The notes beneath the pieces are model-generated. The model made no database searches. It was not told the origin of the DNA and saw only the letters and a program-made list of their open reading frames with translations. Shown piece after piece: positions 1 through 10,330 of a DNA stretch of 64,000 nt. Each line of letters opens with the position of its first letter. The stretch's first letter is position 1. Position numbers and translations under genes: made by a program. Source of the stretch: Corticium candelabrum (lineage: Eukaryota; Porifera; Homoscleromorpha; Homosclerophorida; Plakinidae); the NCBI RefSeq assembly GCF_963422355.1, contig NC_085094.1, forward strand, positions 4,404,200-4,468,199, read 5' to 3'.

Positions 1-267
1 CACAAGATTGGTTGTATAGGAAATGGTCAATATTCTTCATTGAAGTATGACACACAATGTAGGAGAAACAATTATACAAGTTTACAAGAGACAATGATGC
101 ATATGCTGAAATATTGCACATATTTCTGTCTGTTGGAACCTAGCTGGAAGGATGAGAAGTTTGAACATGAACTAACAGCATCAGTTGTTCATCCACTGAG
201 AAATGTTGGTCCTTATGTTCTTGTTGAAGCAGCTATGCAAGACGATGTGATTACAAACTGGCCATGA
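1..267 (+). CDS. 3' end of an unrecognised gene (partial, probable last exon)
   Basis: The frame is open from the first base of the window to a TGA at 265-267, 88 codons with no stop in AT-rich sequence. The translation is mixed in composition and not low-complexity; it includes LLEPSWKDEKFEHEL and ends DDVITNWP. There is no convincing ATG near the start, so the rest of the gene probably lies upstream of the window. I do not recognise the family and propose no function. The alternative is a chance open frame. Confidence 0.4.
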   Translation, partial: HKIGCIGNGQYSSLKYDTQCRRNNYTSLQETMMHMLKYCTYFCLLEPSWKDEKFEHELTASVVHPLRNVGPYVLVEAAMQDDVITNWP

Positions 268-439
268 CCTGTAGTTAGCGCAAAAGCTAGAATATCTTGA
301 GCTACTTTATGTAATTAGATTACTTTGCAAGTGTGCATCAATACTTAATTGTAAGGGGAGACATGTAAATTGTTGAAACTCTCAATGATATCGAAGTAGA
401 TCTGTAATCATAGAGACCATGCTGCATGTGAACTTAATT

Positions 440-2720
440 GGTACAAATATAAGTAGAATGGAAAGTGTGTGTATCAATCTATACTCAACCATATAACATA
501 GCTACATCAAGATTTTGCTGTCCTGCTTTCTTGATTTGACGGTCAGTTGGATCAAAGTAATTGTACTAAAGGTAGATGTTGATATTGATATCAATCATTA
601 AAACTCTTTCAAAATATTGGTACAGTAAATAGAAGTTTGTATGCAAAGTTTTACTTCTGAAACTACATATTCGCCGAAGTGGTGGTCAGATATGTCAACA
701 TCTACAAAAGATTTCAAAAAATTCCAATGACTTGTATTGAGGGAAGACAACTTTTAATTGAATTCAAATTTAGTAGATATCTTACCCAATTCAAACCATC
801 GATAGAAATATAACTAGAATGTAAAGAATGCGTAATTACAATATTCAACCATTTTATATTATACTATAGCTACATGCAGGTCTTGCTGTACACAGCCAGA
901 GTTGAATCAAAATAATTGTAATATGTAGATATCAATACCAATCATTAAAACTTTCTCAAAATATTAATAGAGTAAATAGAAGTTTGTATGCAAAGTTTTA
1001 CTTCTGAAACTACATATTTGCCAAAGTGGTGGTCGGATATGTCAACATTAGTCGACAGATTTCAAAAATTCGAATGACTTGTATTGAGGGAAGACAACTT
1101 TCAATTGAATTCAAACTTAGTAGATATTTTACCCAATTCAAACCATCAATAAAAATATAATTAGAATGTAAAGAATGTGTATTTACAATATTCAACCATT
1201 TTATATTATACTATAGCTACATGCAGGTCTTACTGTACATTGTTACTCCACAGCCAGAGTTGAATCAAAATAATTGTAATATGTAGATATTAATATCAAT
1301 CATTAAAACTTTCTCAAAATATTAATACAGTAATTAGAAGTTTGTATGCAATGTTTTACTTCTGAAACTACATATTTGCCACAATGGTGGTCAGATATGT
1401 CAAAACCTATAGACAGATTTCAAAAATTCAAATGACTAGTATTGGGGGAAGACAACTTTCAATTGAATTTAAACTTAGTAAATATGCTACCCAATTCAAA
1501 CCATCAATAGAAATATAACTAGAATGTAAAGAATGTATATTTACAATATTCAACCATTTTATATTATACTATAGCTGCTTACAGGTCTTGCATACATTGT
1601 TGCTCCACTGCCAGAGTTGAATCAATGTAATTATATTATGTAGATCTTAATATCAATCCTTAAAACTTTCTCAAAATATTGGTACAGTAAATAGAAGTTT
1701 GTATGCAAAGTTTTACTTCTGAAACTACATATTCGCCGAAGTGGTGGTCAGATATGTCAACATCTACAAAAGATTTCAAAAAATTCCAATGACTTGTATT
1801 GAGGGAAGACAACTTTTAATTGAATTCAAATTTAGTAGATATCTTACCCAATTCAAACCATTGATAGAAATATAACTAGAATGTAAAGAATGCGTAATTA
1901 CAATATTCAACCATTTTATATTATACTATAGCTACATGCAGGTCTTGCTGTACACAGCCAGAGTTGAATCAAAATAATTGTAATATGTAGATATCAATAC
2001 CAATCATTAAAACTTTCTCAAAATATTAATAGAGTAAATAGAAGTTTGTATGCAAAGTTTTACTTCTGAAACTACATATTTGCCAAAGTGGTGGTCGGAT
2101 ATGTCAACATTAGTCGACAGATTTCAAAAATTCAAATGACTTGTATTAAGAGAAGACAACTTTCAATTGAATTCAAACTTAGTAGATATTTTACCCAATT
2201 CAAACCATCAATAGAAATATAATTAGAATGTAAAGAATGTGTATTTACAATATTCAACCATTTTATATTACACTATAGCTACATGTAAGTCTTACTGTAC
2301 GTTGTTATTCCACAGCCAGAGTTGAATCAAAATAATTGTAATATGTAGACATTAATATCAATCATTAAAACTTTCTCAAAATATTAATACAGTAAATAGA
2401 AGTTTGTATGCAAAGTTTTACTTCTGAAACTACATATTTGCCAAAGTGGTGGTCGAATAGGTCAACACCTATCGACAGATTTCTAAAATTTGAATGACTA
2501 GTATTGGGGGAAGACAACTTTCAATTCAATTCAAACTTAGTAAATATCTTACCCAACGCAAACAATCAATAGAAATATAACTAGAATATAACCAACCATA
2601 GATACATTATTGTCTCTTCACAGCTATTAGATCAAAATAAATGTATTAATTAAATGTAGTTATTAATAGCAATTATTGAAACAGTCTAGAATATTAATTA
2701 CCACAATCAATAGAAAATTG
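440..2720. repeat. Satellite array, ~350-bp monomers in a 1062-bp higher-order unit
   Basis: A shared motif beginning AGAAGTTTGTATGC occurs at 631, 978, 1336, 1693, 2040 and 2398. The spacings are 347, 358, 357, 347 and 358. Monomers 1/4, 2/5 and 3/6 resemble each other more than their neighbours and lie exactly 1062 bp apart, so the repeating unit is a trimer. Each monomer carries the same landmarks, for example TGGTGGTC and GAAGACAACTTT. Both edges (about 440-600 and 2590-2720) are diverged. No coding frame is conserved across monomers. Confidence 0.9.
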
Positions 2721-3507
2721 TTAATTAAACTGTACATTTGCAATGGTCAAATATCATACTGTATGACACAGTGTAGTGGGCTGACGTTCTGCTTATTATA
2801 TATCTAATCAATTTCTTAAGTAAAATGAAAATTTGAAAATTAAATATTGAATATAAATTGTCAGAAATAATTTTAAAAAATCGACAATTGAAAATTCATT
2901 AACATCTGGGACGTGTTGATGTGTGAGAATATGAGGTCACAGAGGTGTCTCCATGTATGTCAATAGCTTCCTGTCATACTAAACATAGCAATTAATTGTT
3001 TAATTAATTACATGTTGCTTTGCTGCTTGGAAAACGCAATCATTTATTAAATAGTTATAATGTAGTTAGAAAAAATTAGTTCAAATGCAAGTATAAGAAC
3101 ATCAGTGAATTATGTAGATGTTTATTAATTAATTAATTAATATTGTTCGTTTGCAGATTCATTTGCTTGATTTGTTCAAATTTCAAATTTTAAATGTTTT
3201 TAGCTAGAGATTTACAACCGTGAGTAAACCACGTAAACAAGATGTTCTCGAGGTCCCTAGATCTCTAGCTACAGGGACAGACGTTGATGCCTAGACATGA
3301 TGTCATCTTTGTCGATTCAAACTTTGCATGTTGAATCACATGCCGATTCGACGCCATAGTCAGATGTGTAGCCTCGACTTGCTTTCGGTGGTCCTGAAAC
3401 AAGCGACGATAGATCACGTGACCTTCGCGCACGTGCGTGGTAAAGGCTAGACTTTTAGTTGGGTATGTACGTATGAAACATATTTTCCTCGACCTCACGT
3501 ATTGAGT
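2721..3507. other. AT-rich stretch with no recognisable gene
   Basis: This is AT-rich, low-complexity sequence with TTAATTAA-type runs. A 77-codon minus-strand frame (3265-3498) is open but resembles nothing I know and has no supporting context. I see no feature to call here. Confidence 0.6.
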
Positions 3508-3680
3508 GTAGGACCGACCTCACTAAGTAAGTCTACGACCGACCTCATTGAGTAAGTCTACGACCGACCTCACATGACGTCTAGCTAGGACCGACCGCAT
3601 TGACTTAGCGACCGACCTCATTGACGTAGTAACCGACCTCATTGAGTGTGCGACCGACCTCATTGAGTGTGCGACCGACC
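3508..3680. repeat. Minisatellite with ACCGACCTCATTGAGT-like units
   Basis: About eight imperfect units of 18-27 bp are each built around GACCGACCTCA followed by a TTGAGT-type spacer. The last two units (3643-3680) are nearly identical. Confidence 0.8.
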
Positions 3681-3733
3681 TAAGTAAATAGTAGTACTAC
3701 CGGCGTAATTTTGACACTGAGTACACGCCATAC

Positions 3734-3893
3734 TCATCGCCTCATCTCATGATCTCATCGCCTCATCTCGTGATCTCATCGCCTCATCTCATTGTCTCAT
3801 CGCATGATCTCATTGTCTCATCTCATTGTCTCATCGCCTCATCTCATTGTCTCATCGCCTCATCTCATTGTCTCATCGCCTCATCTCATTGTC
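3734..3893. repeat. Minisatellite of TCATCTCATTGTC / TCATCGCC units
   Basis: Short pyrimidine-rich units (CTCATCTCATTGTCTCATCGC) are repeated in tandem and abut the start of kinase block 1. The same repeat abuts block 4 at 47845-48045, so it belongs to the duplicated block edge. Confidence 0.85.
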
Positions 3894-4624
3894 TAATTTT
3901 GACACAAATGGCACGCCATAGTTGCGATCGAGCGTCGAATGCGAGCTTCCTCCTATTATTGAAGTACCCCACCAGCCTTCCAACTTCCAATTCTCCAAAC
4001 GTGAGTTTGGAAAGAAGCAAGTCTCCAATCGAGCTTTGCAGCCAGCGTGGTTCAAGCAGTGTACTCGTGGTTGCACCTGGACACGCCCAGTAACCTCACT
4101 CCTAGCGTGCGCTAAGCAACATCCTATAACGCGCTCCAGACCGCTCCACTTTCAAGTTGCTTCCGTCGGGCCTGATTATTGCCATTGCCAAAGTCGAGAC
4201 AAAGTAGTTGCATAGGTCGAATTGTGTTGTGCGTGTCGTAGCCCAGTTTCTTCTTTGTTATAGCTAACTAGGTGTTGATTTTGGCATAACGTGACAGAAC
4301 TTATCACAGGAACAAGAAAAGATATCGAAAACGCGTGCGAAACTCAGCCCAAGTATAGTTCAGGTACATTCTAGCGCGTTTGATGTTTCGAAGAGTATGT
4401 ACTTGTTAGTTAGTGTGTCGTTTGGCTGCGTACGCAATCGTCTAGCGTCAAAACCGACATACAAGATAGATGCAGATTGTTTGAAACGTGTCATGCTACT
4501 GCTAAATGTGTTAGTAGATGTGTTGCAGTACGTTTTACGATGTTTCTCGCTTCGCGATCTAGTCAGGTTATACGGGGTAATACGCCGGAAACAGAACGGA
4601 AGTTTACCGCATCTAATGATCTAG

Positions 4625-4632
4625 TATATAAA
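4625..4632 (+). promoter_or_regulatory. TATA-like box upstream of kinase copy 1
   Basis: TATATAAA within CTAGTATATAAATG is present in all four blocks (19382, 38950 and 48777 in the others). It lies about 750 bp before the chosen ATG, so if it is used the 5' leader is long or spliced. Conservation could simply reflect the duplication. Confidence 0.35.
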
Positions 4633-4793
4633 TGGTTAATTAATTGAGGTATTTGCGTGAGATAAAATTATTCTTGTACAGAGGCAGAGCGTGACTTCTA
4701 AAAATGGACTTCACGATGATACGAGACACGCCCACTTTTATGAACACGTCCACTTTTATTGGCTTCTAATTGACTGATACTGGAGAGTAGAAT

Positions 4794-4808
4794 CAGTGGC
4801 AGATCCAG
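4794..4808 (+). repeat. hAT-type terminal sequence in the kinase 5' flank
   Basis: CAGTGGCAGATCCAG matches the terminal inverted repeat style of the hAT element at 55561. The homology continues inward, with both ends later reading ACCACGCCTAC. It is repeated at 19623, 39119 and 48946. It is either a relic one-ended hAT element or the left terminus of a larger unit. Confidence 0.6.
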
Positions 4809-5384
4809 AATGGAAAAGAGGGTTGCAGTCTACAATTTTTATGACCACGCCTACAAACGTTGATGGGGCTATTTTGTCTCTGTCAAGCCCATGCCATGCT
4901 ACATCCCTGCTTGTTTTCTTCAAGTATGATAAGCAGTCGCTACAGACTACAGCAGGCTACAGTACCGTTCTGGCACTCGAGTGCAACGTTAATTAACAAT
5001 TAAATAGCTTACAGTAGTATTAGTAGCATCAAAATCATGATACTTTGCATCTGGTCACGACATTACTAGTATCTAGTAGTATTACCTTTATCTCATAATT
5101 TTTGTGAGCGAGCAAATGGAGGTTGGCTACTCGCTCGTTGTGAGGAAGTACAGTCGAGCCCTGTTGTCTGTTTGTTTGTTTATATCTCTGTCGTTTTGTG
5201 TTTGTTTGTTTGCTGTTTGTATTTCAAATGCAAACGAACAGTAGTCTGCATGTATAGCAATAATATATATGTGCAAACGTTTAGTTGTGTTTATCAATTT
5301 GCAATATTGCTTACTAGGACTGTTGGACAATCACAAAGCGTTTCCGTTTCATTTTGCTTTAGCAAGTTGTTGCCGAATGCCGGC

Positions 5385-8300
5385 ATGGAATTCTCTCTGT
5401 ACGTATTTCTGTTCACTCTGTTTATTGCACATGACAAGCTAAGCACAAGCTCATCTCCAAGTCGAAACACAAGGAACGAAGTACAACAACTTCCACTTGA
5501 CAATATCTTGCCTGCAACCTTTGCAAGCAAAGATACTAAAACAAGTGCAGTTTTTAACAGTAATTGTCAGTCTTTTAATAAGTTTGGACGTTTCAGTTCT
5601 TGGACCTGCAATACTCCACTTTTGACGAACTCTGCATTTGCAAAATTAGTTATTAAACCGTCGATGAGAATCCAAGAGTATCGTTACAGGATACTGGTTT
5701 TTGGAGAAATGTCTACAACAGAAACCGGTGACACAATTTTAGATGAAGCAACTTCATACCAAACGTGGATTTATTACGAAGAAACAGACTCTTGGAAAAT
5801 GATTGCTAGTGTTGCTCACGGCCTTCCATCGAATACGTGGTTACGTCTTGTGACAATTTGTAGTTCACACGCCATCATTCTGTCTCCTGATGCTATCAAC
5901 AGCACTTGGATATTTGTGTTCGAACAACTGATATGGAAACGAGTCGCGATTGTGGGCGATGGGCCAAGTTGGACAGATATTCGTTATGACATTTACGCAG
6001 TGTCCGTGGAAAGCGAACATTCTTTGTGCTCCTGTAGTCAGGATGTTTTCGTTTTCTACGCTATTGGCGATAGAAATCATTTTGCGGGCTACAGAAATCA
6101 TTTTGCGGGCTACAGACTGAGCTGTGTGATAGAACAGACAACATATCGTTGGGAGAAAGTAGGAAACTACACAATTCCTGTCTTTTCTCTCGTATATTTG
6201 GTTGGTGGTTGGTCAGGAAAGACAACAGTTTTGGCTTTGGTTGACGATTGCATTTGGAAATATTTCGTAAAGAAATCAATTTGGACTAAAACGAAACTCT
6301 GCATTCCATATGATATTTGGCTGAATTATGATAACACTTTTCATTTGGATGTTCATTTTGTTAATGATACCAAAGAGATTCTTTGTATACATATTTCTCG
6401 ACGTTTAGTTTATAGGCTGTCTGTCTCTAATGGGGACGCTTTTGTCGATCAGATACATGGAGATGATCTCGAACAGCTGTGGCTTTTGTCTCTATATCCA
6501 ACAGAAGCTATAAAATATGTTGTACGAGTTGCCGGTCAGGGTGTTAAGTATTACGTCTTTACAGAAGTTTGTGGTACAAGTACTTGGAGTCTGCAGAGAC
6601 GAAATGTAACGGGAGAACAGTCGTGGCATCTTGATAGAATGAACCATACCCTTCTATTTCCATCAAAAAACCAATTTCAGTCTTTGTGGAGAGACACATA
6701 TTACCGGATTGTCATTCCGTTCCAAGATGTAATGTCTGTCACACCAGCCATGTGGTCGATGAACTTGGGCACGAAACGATGGCAAGTGGAGGGATATCTC
6801 AACTTTACAGACATAAATATAGCCAAAGAAACGATGACGCATGTGATTAGCATGCACATGCAGGAAAATGTGTGGTTGTTGGTGTCATTCAGGTACACAA
6901 TGTTGATCGCGTCAAGAGATCACATACGACTAATGTCAAGTCCTAGGCCTTTTAGAACTGGTTTTACAATCGTCACTATCAACTCGACGTCAGCGTTGCT
7001 GTTTGGAGGTAGGACTGTATTCGACATTCTTAATGATCTTTGGCAATTTTCTCTTACAAGTAGAATTTGGAAGAAAGTGAAAATGATCGAGAGTAGTGGG
7101 TCCAACTACATCGGACCCATTACTAACGAGACAGCAGAAAGCGTCCCCTCACCTCGATATAATCATGCTGCTGCAGTTATAGGAGTCGAAATGTTTGTTT
7201 TTGGCGGATATAACGAATCTGGTCATTCGAACTTAGAATTGTGGAGATATAACATGATTAACAATTCGTGGAGATATTTAAAACCAACCAACCAAATTTC
7301 ACATTTTACTTCTATTAAGGGAAGTGAGTGCTATTTTGTGGCGACAGCTCAAAGTGAAACGCTATGGATTGTGTCTAGATGTCCTTCCTTTAATAAAATC
7401 CTGAAATACAATGTCAACGTATATATCCGTTTGTGGATGTTTATTGTTCACTTGCAGACTTGGAATTTCGTCACATTTGAAAAACTAGAAAATTTGCCGA
7501 ACAATTATATTTATTCATCTTTGCATTTCTGGCGAGGATATCTAATAAGTCTAGAGTCTTCTAGTTTACTTTACATCAAGGCTGGATGTCCTGAAGGACT
7601 AGGATCGAGCAACATTTCTCGTTTTCCCTGCGACGTCTGCAAAGTAGGATTTTACTCTGATGTAGAGACGAAAGAGTGCCGCAAATGTCCAAACGAAACG
7701 ACGACGAGACAAGAGCGTTCGTCGAGACTGACCGAATGCAATGTTTGTGTCACGGGTTACTGTCGTCATGGAAGATGTCTGGTGGTGAGCGACAGGCTAA
7801 CGCAAGCTCCCGTATGTACGTGTACCATCGGATTCACTGGTTCTCACTGTCAAGACGCAACTTATTATTACATTGGAACGGGGGTTATTCTTGTTATAGG
7901 TATTATTACTTTACTCGTTGTTGTATTACGGCGCATCATCAAGAAACGAAGAGAACGAGAAACGGCTTTCCGTCGTCAAATACAAATTTTGAACGATGCG
8001 TGGCAGATCAGTTGGCAAGAAATAGAACTGCAAAACGAAATAGGAGGAGGAGCTTCGGGAAGAGTGTGGAAAGCGCAATACCGTAATCTAGACGTTGCTG
8101 TAAAAATGCTGATTAACAATGATGAATCAGAATCGTCATTGGAATTTGCAGGAGAAATTAAGTTTATGCAAACGATGCGTCATCGAAATATTGTACTTTT
8201 CATCGGAGCCGGTAAAACGAGTCCACAAGCACAACCGTTTCTTGTCGTCGAGTTTGCGCATAGAGGTTCATTACGTCACGTACTGGATGACGTCAGTATT

Positions 8301-8939
8301 GAAATAGATCAAAATCGTAAAATAGATTTTGCTCTAGACGCTTCCAAAGGAATGGAGTTTCTTCACAAATTGAACCCGCCCAGAATCCATCGAGATCTGA
8401 AAAGTGAGAATTTACTCGTTTGCAAAAGTTGGATTGTCAAAGTGGCTGATTTTGGTCTTGGAAGACTCTTTAGTGGGGCACAGAAAAACCGACGATCAAA
8501 TCGAAACAATGCATTGAGCAGCACGAATTCAGGAAACGAGCTTCTAGTTGAAATGAGAGATTTGTCTGAAGATGGTATCGGGACAGTGAGATGGAGTGCA
8601 CCAGAGTTAGCACGACGAGAGAGCTACGATGGATCCATCGATGTCTACAGGTACTCGACGACGTCAATTTTATTGTATGTAATAATACATTTTGTGCTTA
8701 GTTTTGGAATTGTGCTTTGGGAGATTTGGTCACGTGGCTTTCCTTTCGAGCAGCATCGGTTTGCTCACGAAGTCGACGACGCGGTAGAAAGAGGCGAGCG
8801 TCCCATCGTTCCGTGCGATTGCCCGGAAGGGTATGCAAGCGTAATGCAAGCTTGCTGGGCAGAAGGAGCCCGGAAACGACCGTCGTTTAGCGAAGTTGTC
8901 AGCTGTCTGGAAAGCATTCATGTGGAAGATGTATGTTAG
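5385..8939 (+). CDS. Kelch-EGF-TM-TKL receptor kinase, copy 1
   Basis: Predicted single-pass plasma-membrane kinase of 1167 residues once the 51-nt intron is removed. The start MEFSLYVFLFTLFIA is a signal peptide; an in-frame upstream ATG at 5250 exists, but a 2-nt indel in copy 2 puts it out of frame, favouring 5385. Order: N-glycosylated Kelch-like ectodomain (clear blades near residues 536 and 591, FGG...NDLW and RYNHAAAV); a Cys-rich ephrin-receptor-like module from about 733; an EGF module about 787-822; membrane segment about 826-851 followed by RRIIKKRRER; kinase from about 875. Kinase motifs: GGGASG loop, VAVK (K907), HRDLKSEN (D1004), DFG (D1022), long activation segment, APE. HRDLKSEN and HRNIVLFIGA indicate the TKL group rather than a classical tyrosine kinase. 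Unique to this copy is a 7-residue tandem duplication (RNHFAGY twice). The ligand is unknown. Confidence 0.88.
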   Translation: MEFSLYVFLFTLFIAHDKLSTSSSPSRNTRNEVQQLPLDNILPATFASKDTKTSAVFNSNCQSFNKFGRFSSWTCNTPLLTNSAFAKLVIKPSMRIQEYRYRILVFGEMSTTETGDTILDEATSYQTWIYYEETDSWKMIASVAHGLPSNTWLRLVTICSSHAIILSPDAINSTWIFVFEQLIWKRVAIVGDGPSWTDIRYDIYAVSVESEHSLCSCSQDVFVFYAIGDRNHFAGYRNHFAGYRLSCVIEQTTYRWEKVGNYTIPVFSLVYLVGGWSGKTTVLALVDDCIWKYFVKKSIWTKTKLCIPYDIWLNYDNTFHLDVHFVNDTKEILCIHISRRLVYRLSVSNGDAFVDQIHGDDLEQLWLLSLYPTEAIKYVVRVAGQGVKYYVFTEVCGTSTWSLQRRNVTGEQSWHLDRMNHTLLFPSKNQFQSLWRDTYYRIVIPFQDVMSVTPAMWSMNLGTKRWQVEGYLNFTDINIAKETMTHVISMHMQENVWLLVSFRYTMLIASRDHIRLMSSPRPFRTGFTIVTINSTSALLFGGRTVFDILNDLWQFSLTSRIWKKVKMIESSGSNYIGPITNETAESVPSPRYNHAAAVIGVEMFVFGGYNESGHSNLELWRYNMINNSWRYLKPTNQISHFTSIKGSECYFVATAQSETLWIVSRCPSFNKILKYNVNVYIRLWMFIVHLQTWNFVTFEKLENLPNNYIYSSLHFWRGYLISLESSSLLYIKAGCPEGLGSSNISRFPCDVCKVGFYSDVETKECRKCPNETTTRQERSSRLTECNVCVTGYCRHGRCLVVSDRLTQAPVCTCTIGFTGSHCQDATYYYIGTGVILVIGIITLLVVVLRRIIKKRRERETAFRRQIQILNDAWQISWQEIELQNEIGGGASGRVWKAQYRNLDVAVKMLINNDESESSLEFAGEIKFMQTMRHRNIVLFIGAGKTSPQAQPFLVVEFAHRGSLRHVLDDVSIEIDQNRKIDFALDASKGMEFLHKLNPPRIHRDLKSENLLVCKSWIVKVADFGLGRLFSGAQKNRRSNRNNALSSTNSGNELLVEMRDLSEDGIGTVRWSAPELARRESYDGSIDVYRYSTTSILLYVIIHFVLSFGIVLWEIWSRGFPFEQHRFAHEVDDAVERGERPIVPCDCPEGYASVMQACWAEGARKRPSFSEVVSCLESIHVEDVC
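8651..8701 (+). other. 51-nt phase-2 intron in the kinase domain, copy 1
   Basis: The intron runs from GTACTCGACG to TTTGTGCTTAG between CTACAG and TTTTGG. Removing it joins SIDVY directly to SFGIVLWEIW, the normal kinase subdomain IX. Left in, it inserts 17 hydrophobic residues without a stop. Being 17 codons long, it is invisible to a frame scan. Identical introns lie in the other three copies. Confidence 0.9.
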
Positions 8940-9114
8940 AGTGACTACACGAGAGTTTTGAATTTTGTCCAATTGTTACTACTAGTCTAGTGACGCTTAG
9001 CTGCTATGTAGAGGTATTACAGCAGATTAGATTGCTATAGCATACGATATTAGAATTGGGAGTTTTAGTCGTAAAAATTGCTATTGACTGTATTAGAATA
9101 CATTTGTCTAGACA

Positions 9115-9120
9115 AATAAA
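9115..9120 (+). other. Candidate poly(A) signal of kinase copy 1
   Basis: AATAAA lies 176 bases after the TAG stop, in otherwise gene-free sequence. Copy 3 reads AATGAA here. In copies 2 and 4 an LTR element inserted just upstream separates this site from the gene. Confidence 0.45.
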
Positions 9121-10330
9121 CATGATTATTTAGCGCACGTTAGATGACGTTTCTCAAATTTTGTATGTTCGTTCTGATTGAACTTCTCTCAATTAGTCAC
9201 GGTGGCACTCACTTTCTGATTATTTTGCTAGCGCGTACCTATGGGGTTCGAGGGGTGCGAACGAACTGACACTTCAGTGGGAAATCCGCCCTTTCCTTCG
9301 TCTGTATACACGACCAATCTGCATGCAATATTTGCACCAGATGTCAGTGTTGCCGGCCTTATTTATAGCTGGTACCAAAATAGTGAGGCTTTCCGGTGCC
9401 ACTTGATTAATATTAATAAGTCTAAGACTCGAAATTCAGCCAAGTCGAGCAAACTGCTCTAGGTGGTGCTTTCCAATAAATGATTGCAACTATTCTATAC
9501 ATGCAGGATAGCTGTTTATTAGCGGCCTTTAGACGAGGTCAGCTATGAATGCCAAGTGTTTCCCACGCCAGGCCTGCATGTTGCCACGATTTTGAATCCT
9601 GGTGCCACAATTGGCACCATCACCATGGCAACGGCATCCCTAGAGGTAGAAGCTGTGACTGCTAAAGTGCTGGCCTGAGACCCCGTTGCAGATGTATAAC
9701 TAGATCGATGTTATCAGATTTACACTTTAAAACTCCTTGGCGCCCGATGTGCAGTGTTTATCAGTATTACATTTATACTATGGATATTTACCAATGTCTT
9801 TTAATATACCTGTAATTAATAAATAGAATGTCTGGAATAGAGCATGTTAAACTGACTTTGAGGTCCACTACAGCACTAGCTAAAAGAACCGACCCAATAA
9901 AAGCGCCAAGTACACCTCTTCTTCTGCTGACTGCTCCCTATGACTGCGGTGCATGTTTTTGTCTAATTTAATTGGATGGAAGAAACAGTGAATGAGCATC
10001 AAGTCTGCGATTTTCACTCTTAATTATGTTTTTAAACAGTGTCTAATTTCATGTAATCAAATTGACGTCCAAGAGAAAGCACGACAGTACTCTAGTGACT
10101 AAAACATAAAATAACTTCATTACTAAATTTTTTTGCCGAAGCATAATTTGTGTTAACTTGCAATGAAACAGTAACATACTATACATATGTCCTCTAAACT
10201 GATTTATAATTATGCCTGTTCGAACGTCGAATCATGCGTCGAATGTGTGACGTCATAAAATTGATGACGTCATTCATACTTGTAGTTGCTTTGGCCCTTT
10301 TCAGCCAAACTCTGCATGAATCCGCCACTT
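9121..10330. other. 3' spacer of block 1, first part, with exon-like segments
   Basis: Homologous to 27640-28834, 43420-44314 and 59690-60893. Plus-strand open segments include one with TNLHAIFAPDVSVAGL at about 9310, one after a TTTATTAG acceptor at about 9520 (DEVSYECQVFPTPG ... TAKVLA, stop near 9678), and ATG 9829 with IEHVKLTLRSTTALA. Frames differ between blocks (blocks 2 and 4 have TAG after four codons of the last), so these look like decayed exons of a gene I do not recognise. Paired TGACGTCA sites and a hAT-type right terminus close the segment. Confidence 0.45.
10248..10272. promoter_or_regulatory. Paired CRE-like palindromes (TGACGTCA x2)
   Basis: Two perfect 8-bp palindromes start at 10248 and 10265, 17 bp apart. 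Equivalent pairs lie at 28752/28769, 44232/44251 and 60811/60828. TGACGTCA is the consensus for CREB/ATF-type bZIP dimers. No gene start is established beside it, so a regulatory role is inferred from motif and conservation only. Confidence 0.45.

Larger units (their letters stand above)
3894..5384 (+). other. Conserved 5' flank of kinase copy 1
   Basis: About 1.5 kb is shared at high identity with 38249-39709 (copy 3) and 48046-49536 (copy 4), and from about 4330 with 19072-20208 (copy 2). It holds a TATA-like box, a hAT-type terminal sequence at 4794 and a short GAGCGAG/CTCGCTC hairpin at 5106-5136. A 75-codon frame at 4397-4624 is open in three copies, but the differences I checked are all amino-acid changing and copy 2 is frame-shifted, so I do not call it a gene. 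Confidence 0.7.

Noticed and set aside
3508..3893. CRISPR-like regular repeats
   Set aside because: The units are short contiguous tandem repeats without unique spacers, in an animal genome.
4397..4624. 75-codon frame open in three kinase 5' flanks
   Set aside because: The between-copy differences I checked are all amino-acid changing, and the frame is broken in copy 2; sequence similarity from the block duplication explains its persistence.
5172..5384. Upstream extension of the kinase reading frame (TTG 5172, ATG 5250)
   Set aside because: A 2-nt insertion in copy 2 puts it out of frame, and the ATG at 5385 begins a clean signal peptide.
7676..8086. 136-codon frame overlapping the kinase gene in another frame, repeated in all copies
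   Set aside because: It is a shadow of the conserved EGF/kinase coding sequence.
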